Position numbers and translations under genes: made by a program | The notes under the pieces: model-generated | Seen by the model: only the letters and a program-made list of their open reading frames with translations | The model's database searches: none | Told to the model about the DNA's origin: nothing | NCBI GenBank assembly: GCA_905182985.1 | Contig: CAJJDN010000103.1 | Coordinates: forward strand, 186,001 to 250,000 | Length of the DNA stretch: 64,000 bases | Source: Paramecium sonneborni | Lineage: Eukaryota > Ciliophora > Oligohymenophorea > Peniculida > Parameciidae | Direction of reading: 5' to 3' | Part shown: piece by piece, positions 35,810-47,126 of the stretch | How positions within the stretch are numbered: position 1 is the first letter of the stretch | Layout: each line of letters begins with the position of its first letter

Positions 35810-35830
35810 TTTAATTAAAATAACGATATA

Positions 35831-38471
35831 TCACTGTTAAAGGTATTGTACTAATTTATTGCATCTCTCTTATTCTGACAAAGATTGAATAAAGGTCTTA
35901 CACTCTTCCGTAGCAAACAATTATTCTAACTTGTTAGATCCCTTTCTCAATAATACTTATTTTCCATAGTATAACATTTTGGCTATCCAAATATAAATTT
36001 ACATTCTATCTTTTGATAGTAAAGCAGATTCAATTATTCTTATAAATGAATCACAACCATACACAATTTATCTCATTTCAAATAAAAATGGAAATGAATC
36101 TGGAGCATATAATAACTATCAAAATAGAAATATATTTATTACTTCGTCAAAAGGATCAGTAGCCTTAGTTAAAAAGTATTTAACTGATTCCATATCTTTC
36201 TATAAACTTAAGTATGGCCAATTTTAAGAATATTAATGTTTCAATTTTATTTTGCCATCCTATCCTTCATCTAATAAATCTTTTATGTATTAAGGTAATT
36301 CTTAAATATGAACAAATAATTGTAAAGTTTCCAACAATTAAAGTGATGTCATCTATTCATTTAACTTCAAAATTGAGATGGCTGCATATTAGTATAATTA
36401 TGTCATTATCTCTTTTTTATTAGGAAATTCTGATCCAGTCTACATCAGAATATTCATACAATAATATGGGTTTTCTATTAAGTCTATTAGGAATATTATC
36501 TATTTTTATAATCACTATATATTAATACATCTCTAGTTAAAAAATCTTAATATTTATCAAAATTTTGAAAATCATTCTTCATTCTCAAACTGATCTCTCC
36601 AAGTAAAGCTTCAGGTCTTCCAAATAATAAGGATAATTGAATTGAAAACATATAAGAATCAAATGAAACTGTTTATGCAGTCAAAATATGAGAATAATAA
36701 CCATTATAACTCAATATTGATTCTTTTGATATTTTTTCACATTTTTCCAACACAAACTTTAAGAAATGAAAGTTTATTGTTGGAAGATCATAAACAATAC
36801 GCAATATATTTGAAAATACATTTGTTTATTCATTCTAATCTACAAATGGATACAAACTTACTATTTTTGACAATGATTCTTTTGATGGTAATTCTGATAT
36901 CTATATTACAGTCAAATATCCAATCATTTATTAAAGTACTGCATTAACATCAAAATATTTCTTTTATTGTGTTTTTTATTAGATTCTTCTATTATGAGTC
37001 ACACGAATACATTATAAATACTGTTTCATCAATAAAGGAATATCACTAACTTTATTTCTAAATATTTTCAAAATAAATTATTTCTGTAAATAATTCAATA
37101 CTTCTACTGCTAGCATAAAATCCATATTCTATGCTAACCAATCTAACATCTAAATATTTGGATTCTCTTTAACATCTATTGTATCTTTTGTTTCCATTAT
37201 TAGCAGCATTCCTAAAAAATGAACAATAATTAATGTTTATTATTTTTCATTATTTATCATTTATGATAAAATTTCCTCATCTCCAAATATTGGATATATC
37301 ATTACATGGGAAGCTATGATACTAGTTAATATTTTTGCTATGAATTTAGGGTTATTTTAAGTAATCACTCTTTCCAAATAGAGAAAATATTAATCTAGTA
37401 AATCTGGTTTTATTAATTCTTTTCTTACTTCTTTATAAGCAGTTGCTTGTATTAACAAATGATTAAAAACGCTTACATCAATAGCATAATACATTTCTTC
37501 TTTGCTTATCTGACTATTTAAAAAAAACTAATTTTTTAATAAAATTTATCCTAATTTAATTAAATGTTCTTTTGTAGATATTATTTAGTAATCAACTAAG
37601 ATTGTTATGAATTTCTTCTGCAAAGTTGGAGTGATTATTGAGATGAAACGAATAAATGCATCAAAGATTAAACATTTACAATTTTGATTAGAATTGGTAT
37701 CTTCAATTTTAGAATTAAAGAAATTATCATCACATTAATGTCCAAATCCAATTAAAGGATCATTTATTTATAATTGCCCCATAAGAGCAATACCAAAGAG
37801 ATTTGATAATAATGGAAACTGTCTTAAAATTAATTCTATTTGATCTAATAATCCTGCTAAAAAAAAGTTTATTTATATTAAAGTATTTTTATCTTCTAAA
37901 TCAAGGAGAGTTTCTTCAATTAATTTGACTAAATTAATAAATAGAAGATAGAAAAAATTAATAAACTTCTAAGTATTTTCAGATAATTATGGTTATTCTT
38001 AATTAAGTAATTTATGTTTGCTAACAATAAAATTAAGACTATTTTATACTGTATCTAAAGAGTTTCTAGATTGTTAAATGATAATTTTACTTTCTTAAAT
38101 AGAATGAAGTATATTCTTAATTGAATAAATGTACTTATTAATTAACTCCAGCAAATTATTTGAAATAAGGATGTCGAGTGATTTCATCATTGACTCTGTC
38201 TATATCAAAAAAACTACTAGCTACTTCATTTAGTAAATTAACAAAGTCTTTTCTATCTTCCAATTTTTTAGATAACTATGATAATGAATAATAATCTAAC
38301 ATTTTCTTTGGTACATTCATAAAAATGATTATCGATGTAGTTTTTAAATTTATGAATCTAATCAAACATCTTCTAATTTAGTGTTTTGTTGTTTTCTTTG
38401 AAAAATGAATAAATGGCTGTTGCTGCAAATGCTGCTGCAAGACCACCTAAAATTTTAACTTTTATATCCAT
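35831..38471 (-). CDS. hypothetical helical-repeat protein with N-terminal membrane anchor
   Basis: It starts MDIKVKILGGLAAAFAATAI, a single N-terminal hydrophobic anchor, followed by about 800 residues of leucine-rich helices (DFVNLLNEVASSFFDIDRVN; LLDQIELILRQFPLLSNLFG; LERVITQNNPKFIAKILTSI) resembling ARM/HEAT solenoids. It ends LSEQERCNKLVQYLQQ. Several short introns were placed (25 nt near 38285 and near 38070); others in the 3' half were not mapped. No family is recognised. Its start codon is 10 bp from the divergent ubiquitin protease start. It might be an organelle outer-membrane scaffold, but this is only inference from the anchor. Confidence 0.7.
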
Positions 38472-38481
38472 AATTAATTAA

Positions 38482-41401
38482 ATGAAGACACCAATTAATT
38501 AAGAGCTATTTGAACAATATATTGGAATGGGATTTTCTAAAGAATTGATTTAAATGGCATGGGAAGAAAGTAAAACAGAGAATGATTTAATTAATACTCT
38601 ACTTACATTGGCAGATAAAAACAATGCTATTTCAAATACACCAACAGTAAATATATTTTTGTATATAAATTCATTAGAAACAAGATGAAGAGATTTAACT
38701 AAATTAAGCATTAATTGACTCTTATAAAACTAATCCTTAAGCATATACATCTACTTTTGAAATAGTATCACCTGAATAAAGAAAGAGAAATAATGGTGTT
38801 CCATGCGGTCTTAAAAATGTAGGTAATACTTGTTATTTTAATGGATTACTCTAAACATATTTCTTTAATAGTGATTTTGTTAAAATCATTATGAAATTTG
38901 AACCACCTGCCTAAATTGAATAAGGAAAATAAGGATAGTCCATTTAATTGGTCTAAAATCTTTAACACTTATTCCTTAGTATGATAGGAAGTGATAAAAA
39001 ATATGTAGATCCATCTGATGTTGTTAAAAGTATTTGTGATGATTTTGGAAATGTTCTACCTATTGGTGATTAAAAAGATGTTGGAGAATTCAATCATTAT
39101 TTTCTTAGTAGAATCGGAGAAGGTCTTGCTTATAATGAACATTAACCTAGTAAAATTGAAGATATTTAACATGAAAGTGCATCATCTATTTTAAGATTAA
39201 AATCTTCTACTATTCATGATGAAGATGTTGTTTCCAAATTGTTCTTTTGTAAAATTCATCATTTCTTATAATTTGACTAAGCAGGTGTACCTCAAAGCAG
39301 AGATAGTACTGAACTTTATAATTTCATTCCTATTGATTTAAAAGATGGAAATCTTTATGATGCTTTTGATAATTTTGTTATTAATTCTATTGAAGATTTC
39401 AAAAATGATTTAAGTGAAACTGTTTCTGCTACTAAATACAATTGGATTTAAAATGCTCCATAAACACTCTCATTTCAAATTCAAAGAGTTACTTATAGCA
39501 AAGAAAAAAGTGATCTTATTAAATAAAATGATGAATTCTATTTTGAAGAGGAAATCTATTTAGATCGTTTTTTAAATGAAAATAGTAAATTATATCTGGA
39601 AATTAGAAATTAAAATAGAGAATTGAAAACTATGCAAAAAAAATTTAAATCAGATTTATAATAATTATCAAAATTTGATGATAAATATGATTTATAAGAT
39701 ATTCTCTTAACAACTGTTAAATTTTTAGAAATGTAAAATAAAGATAATCCTCTCAATCCAGCTAATTTTGGTCACTCTGATCAAAAACAAACCATTGAAT
39801 AATTATTAAAATATTCATCGAATGTCTCAAAAAGAAAAGAAGTTTTGTAATAATAATATAATAATCTTGAAGAAAAGATTTAAGCTTCTTATAATAATTT
39901 TAAAGAAAATAAATATCATTTATAATCAATCTTAATCCATGAAGGAATGGCAAGTATATAATTTATTCATCCCTTTTAGATTCTGGTCATTATTATACCT
40001 ATATTAAAGATTTCAGATTAAATAAATGGTTTAAATTTAATGACATTCATGTTACAGAAGAAACTAAACAAAAGGTTTTCCAAGATGCTTTTGGTGTCAA
40101 ACCAGGAATAAATGCATACTTACTGATTTATGTGAAAAATGAAGTAGTATAAGAAGAATTAAAATAACCAAGAAGAATGTACAAAACAAGTTAAGAAAAA
40201 GACTTTTTATAAGATAGTTATGGTGGTTTTCTTAGTAAAGTTTAAATTGAAAGTATTACAAAAGAGAATTAATTGTTCTAGAATGAAATTAAAGATTTTA
40301 AATAAGCTAGAATAATTGAAAGAATTGCAGAATCATATCAGTCTAGATTTGAATTTGTAAATGAACATTTTCGTACTATTGTTAATAAGAATTAAGCAGT
40401 TAAATTTAAACCTCTATTTACTTTAAATTTTCCAATTTACATTAAAAGTAAGGCTACATAATTATCAAATTAAAATACATAACATGATAATTTAGTAAAA
40501 TGGATTATTTTAGATTCTGCATTACGTGAAGTACAAGAAAACAAAGAAGGTATTTTTGAAGGATAATTAAGTGAAGATGTATTCATTTATTATTAAATCT
40601 TAGTTTAAAAATAAAATCATTAACAAATTTTTAGCTCAATTTAATGAATTTAAAAGACCTTCAGCTAAATTGACTTAATCTGAATAGAATGATTTGAATA
40701 AATTTGAATAAGAATATCTACAATATGTTAATTTAGGAGCATTGGCTACAATAATTTTAGATAATATTATAAAAAAAGATTTTATATAAACCCTTTAAGT
40801 TTTATAAAATTTGACTAAGAAAGTGAAAATGTTAGATTAGTAGAATTACTTTTTCAAATTTGCAAAGAATTTAAAAACTTTATTGCCTATAATAATAATT
40901 TGTAAGATGATTCCAAAAGAAAGTGAGGTGAATTTAAAAGAATTATAATTATTGTAAGCATATTTGGTGCATAATCACTTTTAATATGATGATCCAAAGT
41001 TTTGGTTAGCTGAAATATCAATTATGTTAAATTCTATAATAGAGAATCATGATTAATAAGAGATTAGAGAAATAATAATAAATGTTGAAGCTGAAAATAA
41101 GTAAAAAGAATGGATGGATTTGTTAGAGAGTAATTCTGAGGTATAATTACGATAGATTATTATAGGAAGTTAAAAATTAATAGGCAATGATAAGTTCTTC
41201 TTATGAGATATATTTCTGGAGTCCATATCAGAAATAAGATATAATATTTGATAAATTGGTAGAAGGAATGAATAAGCTGAAATAATTATTCGATGTAAGA
41301 TATATAAAAATTATTTTTAGCCCTATATAAGAATATAAAAGGAAATAAAAGAGGCATATGCACCTCTAATGAAAGAGGAATTAGAAAAATTGATAAAATG
41401 A
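38482..41401 (+). CDS. ubiquitin-specific protease with UBA-like and UIM-like N-terminus
   Basis: N-terminal UBA-like helix bundle (FEQYIGMGFSKELIQMAWEE) and, across a 31-nt intron, a UIM-like motif (DEEIQLNQALIDSY). The Cys box GLKNVGNTCYFNGLLQTYFF has the catalytic Cys, and the His box is GHYYTYIKDFRLNKWFKFND. Between them is a long insertion with coiled coil (KRKEVLQQQYNNLEEKIQAS). The order UBA-UIM-USP matches USP25/28. The His box is completed only when a 26-nt intron near 39955-39980 is removed. The C-terminal 300 residues are helical and extend to KEELEKLIK at 41401; introns near 40590 and 41140 are not fully placed. It should deubiquitinate proteins. Confidence 0.9.
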
Positions 41402-41416
41402 TATATTATATAAAAT

Positions 41417-43063
41417 ATGATTCTTATTGCTGCTGCTACTTTGCGTAAAGATAATAAATCTCAATTCTCACTCGGAACTTAATCAATGAAAATTAGAGAA
41501 GAGAATCCTAAAGAAATTGTAAAGACTAGTATTTGTGGAGTTATAGTAGGAATGTTATTTAAGATAATATTTGCAATAGTAGGAATTGTAGGTATATTCA
41601 GAAACATAGAAAAAGAATCAGAGTATATATGGATGTTAGTAGTATTATCTGTCACTTATATTCTATTTATATTTTACTTTATCTAGCTACTTTTAGATTT
41701 AAGGATGATATTGGCTGAGTTAGAATAATAATAATAAGAATCTGTATATATGAATCAATACGCATTTGATTCCAGTATGAATATCATTTATGCAATCACA
41801 AATACTGAAAAATATAATCCTTTTAAACTATTAAATACTTAGTTCTACATAATTATTTTAATACTAAGCGCTGAATTAATTAATTCAAATATGGTAATAG
41901 GTTAATTTTTAGCAATAGTCAATTATATAATTGCAGCTATCATTATACTTTATATTTCTAGAACATGTTGGTTGTGTTGTTGCAAAAAAAAATTTGTTAC
42001 AAAAAAACCAAATCGATATAGTTATCAATCTTGCCTTTGTAAAACTATTATCTATATTTTAGCTCCAAATTATGTTTAAAAGATAGCTTTTCTTTTTGGA
42101 ATTTTAATGCTTCTATATTATGTATTAAAATGTGGTTTGTATATTATATTTCTTTTGATTCAAAATGAAGATTATAGATTCACTTTTCTCGCTAGTTTAT
42201 TCTACTCATTTATTATATGCATTCAAATAATCTACGTTCTCTATTTAATTAAATAGATTGACATATCTTTATATTCTGAAAAGTATTTCAAATGTTACAT
42301 GACATTATTTCAATCTTTATACCTTTCAAATACTATTTAAAATAACATTTTAAAAGGATTATACTTTTCTTCTATTCTTTGCACTTATATTGCTTTCTTT
42401 ATAGAAAAGCCTTACAAAAAAATTACAAAAGATACATTATTTGGAATTTTATAATTTTGTTCTTATGAACATTTTATCTACTTCTTTACCATTTTGTAAC
42501 TTATTTACTTTTTTTTTTTGAAAAGTTATTGTGTAAATGAGGAAGAAGAATAACTCTAAGTATTTGAATTTATTTAAACTTAACCTCAAGAATAAAGACT
42601 TTAATCGATTCATAATAATCAAGATTATTCTATGGGTAAATAAAAATAAAAGAATAATTTCTATCAAATTGACGATTTGGATGCTCTTTAAGAAATTTAT
42701 GACAATAAATAATTTCAACAGTTAGAATTAAAAATGAAACTCAAAAGTGATAAATAAATTTCATTAGTATAATGGATAGAAGATAAAAAAAAGAAATGCT
42801 AATAAGAAGGTAAGAATGTTGATCAAGATTATTTTATTAATCTTAAATAATTTATAGAATAAAATGTTAGATAAAAAAAAGATAATAAAGAACAATTAAA
42901 ATAAGATCAAGAACTAATGAATTGTGCAATTTGCAAAAAAAGTTTAGGTTAAAAAGATATAATATAGCTTGAATGTAATGTTAAACATAGATTCCATACT
43001 GAATGTATAACAAAATAGACTCATGCTGTTCATAAATGTCCATTATGTAATTAATCCACTTGA
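41417..43063 (+). CDS. multi-pass membrane RING-H2 protein, putative E3 ligase
   Basis: A single exon of 548 aa. About seven hydrophobic segments are present (for example GVIVGMLFKIIFAIVGIVGI, MLVVLSVTYILFIFYFI, FLAIVNYIIAAIIILYI). A Cys cluster CWLCCCKKK follows the third or fourth. The long cytosolic C-terminal part is Gln/Lys-rich and ends in a RING-H2 finger: CAICKKSLGQKDIIQLEC, KHRFHTECITK, KCPLCNQST. The Cys3-His2-Cys3 ligands are in order. Such proteins ubiquitinate membrane substrates at the ER or endosome. The ATG is 15 bp after the stop of the ubiquitin protease gene on the same strand. Confidence 0.88.
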
Positions 43064-43141
43064 TGTTTCATTTGATAATGTTAAATTTATAGATAAATTT
43101 TTATAATAGATCTTAATTATTTATTAATATTGTATTCTTAT

Positions 43142-43399
43142 ATGACTAAGGATAATATAAATTTTACTTAATTTGATAAATAATACCAATTATATGAATT
43201 TGATTAAAATTTAATAAAAATACAAAAATAAGAATAATAGATGCAAAAAGAATAGTAATAATAACATAAGGATTCCACTTTTTTAGGAAAGATTGTGTGG
43301 ATTCTGATTGGAATTCTTGTTGCTTTTGGAATTAAATTATATATAAGTGAAAATGAAAATGTGAATTGTTTAATAAATGATGATGGTAAAAATACTTGA
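43142..43399 (+). CDS. small single-pass membrane protein
   Basis: Predicted 85 aa, single exon: a Gln-rich cytosolic part (QKQEQQMQKEQQQQHKD) followed by one transmembrane helix (IVWILIGILVAFGIKLYI) and a short tail. It resembles tail-anchored proteins such as small SNARE-like or ER proteins, but no motif proves this. It lies between the RING-H2 gene (78 bp) and the LRR gene (17 bp) on the same strand. Confidence 0.6.
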
Positions 43400-43416
43400 T
43401 TATAATAGAAATAATA

Positions 43417-44842
43417 ATGGATAATAATGGAAAGTTTATAAGAGATGCTGGAATTGCTTATCTTTCATCTTAATTAAATCAAAATATTTAAGCAACTAAA
43501 TTGATAGCAGATTTATCAATTAACTAAATATCTGATCTAACTAGCTTTTTTGAGAGTTTGGGTTAATTGACAAAATTAAAAGAATGTAATAATATTGTAG
43601 TATAATATTAGTGAAACTATCTTTTGGAAATAATCCAATAATAAATTAAGAAGCCTAAATCTAGAAATTGGTAGAGAGCTTTTAAAAACTTAAAGAATTA
43701 CAAAATTTAAATCTTGGCATTGATTCAATCCTTAATAATTAAAGTAGAATGAAAATTATTAAATAAATATCAAAGATTCCATAATTAATAACACTTCGAA
43801 TTTCACTAATAAATTGTGATTTATCGGAAGATGGGATTAAATCACTTGAACCTATAAAAGATATTAAAAATTTAAGAACTCTTGAATTAATCCTAGTCGG
43901 AAGTAAATTAAAAGAGAAGGAAATGGATTAATTATAATTAATACTTTAAAAGCTTCCAAAATTAGATAAATTAAATTTGAATTTATATGCAAATAAAATA
44001 TAATAGGAAGGAATGAATATACTTAGTAATGGATTATTAGAATAAAGATAAATCAGAGAACTAGGTATTGATTTGTATTTTAATAATATAACTGTAAATG
44101 GAACTGAAAGTTTAATGAATGTAATAGGATAGATGAATAATTTAACTAAATTAAATTTAGGTTTGGAATTCAATTATATTAAGGATGAAGGTGGGAAATA
44201 TATTGGAGATACTTTAATTTAATTATAATAATTAAAAGAATTATCTATTAATGTAGCTACAAAGAATTTTGGATGGATTGGATTTGAAGCTATATTAACA
44301 GCTATTGAAAAATTACAACCTTTAGATAAATTAGAATTAATTATAGGTGTAAATAAATGTGGAGTAAAAGGTGCAGAATTATTAAAGAATGTTCTCTTTA
44401 AACATAATAAACTTAAGAGTTTAAAAATTAATTATTTAGAAAATTATATTGGCGATGCTGGTGCTACTTTTATTGCAGAAGGAATCTAATATTAAAAGAA
44501 TTTAGAAGATTTATATTTAAATATAAATTTCAACTCTTTATCAGATAGAGGAGCATTAGAATTAGCAAGAGCTGTTAAAAATGCAAAATCACCCAAAGTT
44601 TATTTTATTATAATAAATAGGTTGTTTAATTAAAAGTAAGTTAAAATTAATTGACTGATAAAGGAATCAAAGATATGTTATATCTTTTAGAATAATCCCT
44701 CCCTTAATTTAATTCTTTAGATGTAGAACTTTTAAATACTGCACTAACCAATGCTACAAGAGATGATATTCAAATCAAGTATGCTAATATTCAAAAATTA
44801 AATCTAAAATTAAACACTATCCCACCTAGTAATTGGGATTGA
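43417..44842 (+). CDS. leucine-rich-repeat protein, ribonuclease-inhibitor type
   Basis: Predicted 458 aa with introns of 26 nt (about 43592-43617) and 23 nt (about 44599-44621); the sum fits. About ten RI-type LRRs are visible (LRTLELILVGSKLKEKEMDQ; LDKLNLNLYANKIQQEGMNI; LTKLNLGLEFNYIKDEGGKY; LEDLYLNINFNSLSDRGALE). The C-terminus is EKLNLKLNTIPPSNWD-like (LNLKLNTIPPSNWD). There is no kinase, RING or NACHT domain. These repeats form a horseshoe protein-binding surface; Paramecium has many such proteins of unknown role. Confidence 0.85.
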
Positions 44843-44889
44843 TCATTTATTTAATTTCAGTTTTCAAATAATAATTTAAATTAGTATAA

Positions 44890-45630
44890 TCATATATTTT
44901 CTTTCAATCCTTTCTTTTATTTCTTATATTACTTGAGTAATTCTCTTAAATAATCCTATTCACATTCTTTCATTTTTTCATATGCATATCTTAATCCTTC
45001 ACTACTAAAATATTATAAATTTCTCTCTATAAACTAAATTACTTATTTCAGATCCACCTATGATAATTCTCTTAATAACCAACCAGTTCCTAATTAATTA
45101 AATCTTTCTTAATGAATTATATTTTCTTAACAAATATCAAATAACATATTTAAATCACATTTATTTTTATTTACTAAAAATATAAATCCTACACAACTAG
45201 ATCTTCTCATCCATAAATTATTACTTTTTGACCATTCAATCATTAATTTTGCATTCTATTTATCCTAAACAAAATTTTTTAAAACTCTACTACAATATAT
45301 ATCAGAAGTTCCCCAATCCTTTATAAAACCTTCTAAGAACCATTCTTCAGTCTTCTTAATCTTTGTATAATCAAATCTTATTTTCTCTGCCACCATCAAT
45401 CCAAATCTTTTATCTTCACCAAATTATTCTTTCATTAAAGAATCAGCCAAATCATACTTTTCATTATCATTTAGTTAATTAATCTCTTTTCTAAACTGCT
45501 TAAAAATTGTCTCTATTTAAGGTTAAAGCAATCCTCGAAATCTTAACACATTTTACATATAAGATGTAATCTCAATTCCAAGTTTCGGTTTTGAAATATT
45601 ATTCAATGCTACTTAAATGGCACTTTTCAT
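44890..45630 (-). CDS. AlkD-like DNA alkylation repair HEAT-repeat protein
   Basis: Predicted 246 aa, single exon. It has the AlkD family pattern of helical repeats: RGLLQPQIETIFKQFRKEIN, EEWFLEGFIKDWGTSDIYCS, MIEWSKSNNLWMRRSSCVGF and GTGWLLRELSQVDLKQVIQF. In AlkC/AlkD glycosylases the region W....I.DW..SD holds the residues that cradle the lesion, and a lysine-arginine pair after NLW contacts DNA. It should remove bulky N-alkylpurines or act as a DNA-binding HEAT protein. Activity is inferred. It is convergent with the LRR gene (47 bp between stops). Confidence 0.85.
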
Positions 45631-46122
45631 TTTATTTGAAAAAATTTGGTTTATAATATTTTATCAACAGATTTTAAATTTATTTGTGGTATTAAAATAT
45701 TAGAAATGCTCTCTTTTTCAATCATTTTTATTTAAATTTTTTATTTTAATCTCTTTATTTAATCATATATATGTGATCGCATTGGATAGTTTGTACTAAT
45801 TATTCATTTAATTTAAAGATATTTTAAGAGATTTCTATTTTACTAATGGTTCTAAAATTAAATAATCTAGATAATTTATCAAAATATATTTAATCAATAG
45901 AATAGAATTATATTATAGATTATAATTATGACTTGTTTTTTTTAAAAAGAGTTTTCTGTCTAATTGTATATATTTTTGCTTATTAAGATTTCATCTTTTT
46001 ATTAATTTTTGGATTGATTCAAATTAGATACCTCAATAGGAAATAAAATTAAGTTCTTAATTTCTCAATCAAATATAACTAATTTATATTAATACATCAT
46101 ATTCTTAAATATACTATTTTAT
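45631..46122. other. AT-rich region between divergent genes
   Basis: About 490 bp between the AlkD-like and START genes; no coding frame or motif recognised. Confidence 0.5.
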
Positions 46123-47116
46123 ATGGGAAATAATTTATGTTTAGGGAAACGTTCTAATAAGAAAAAAAATGATTTAGAACACTAAATGTTTATGCAAGAA
46201 ATTGATTATCAACTTGATAAATTAAAGGAAATACCATATAGATAATATTAGCCTCCAGAATATGAGAAAAAAACCATTATTGATTTATTATAGGTAATTG
46301 ATATAAGAAGCACTCATCAATCAATAATAGAACAAGAATAAGAAAAGGAAGTTGAGAATGTAGATGAAGCAAAACCAGATTAATTTAATTAATACTAAGA
46401 ATTGGGAAAAGAAATCATAACATAAATTTAATAGAAAATTTAAGAGTTTCCATAGGATGAAAAAAATTGGAGTTTATTGTTAGATGATACAAAAAGCCCT
46501 CATTTTTTGAGACTGTTTATAAGATAAATATAATTACCAGATGGAAATAAAATAAATGCTACATTTAGTTAATTTATTGTTCCTTGTAAGGCTGAAAGGT
46601 TTATTTAGTTTATGGGAGATTTTAAAGATTAAATAAAATTAGATAATAGGATTGATTAGTTTAAATGTATAAAAAAGCATCCAGAAAAACAAGAACAATT
46701 AATTTATTTAAGTTATAAAAGTGTTTCTATTGTATCAGCAAGAGATTTTATATACTTCAAAAAAACTGAATAAATCGATAAAGATAATGATATTTGGTGT
46801 GATGCAAGTAGATCTATTATTGATAATTCAATTTGTCCAATTCAAAATAAAATTGTTAGAGGTAATATATAATTAAGTGGATATGTAATTCAACCACTCA
46901 GAAATGTAATGAAATAAGAGTATTTTTCTTAAAGGTTATATTAAACATAAGTTTTTAAGGTTTTCTACAATAGTTTTTAAAGTTGAAAGTTATTCAATAG
47001 TATAATTATGTTCAGAATGTGACTTTAAATTATCAGTTCCACTTTATTTAGCGAAAGGACAAGTGAAATAAGAAATGGCTAATTACATAAATCTTGTTTA
47101 TCGTAGTTTATTATGA
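46123..47116 (+). CDS. START-domain lipid-binding protein
   Basis: Predicted 324 aa with one 19-nt intron (46982-47000); the sum fits only with that intron. The start MGNNLCLGKRSNKKKN has Gly2 and Cys6 with a basic stretch, a typical myristoyl/palmitoyl membrane anchor. The C-terminal 200 residues fit a START fold: CKAERFIQFMGDFKDQIKLD, QEQLIYLSYKSVSIVSARDF, ISGYVIQPL-like (NIQLSGYVIQPLRNVMKQEY) and a final helix QVKQEMANYINLVYRSLL. START domains carry lipids between membranes. Stops of this gene and the convergent coiled-coil gene are 10 bp apart. Confidence 0.82.
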
Positions 47117-47126
47117 TATAAATAAT

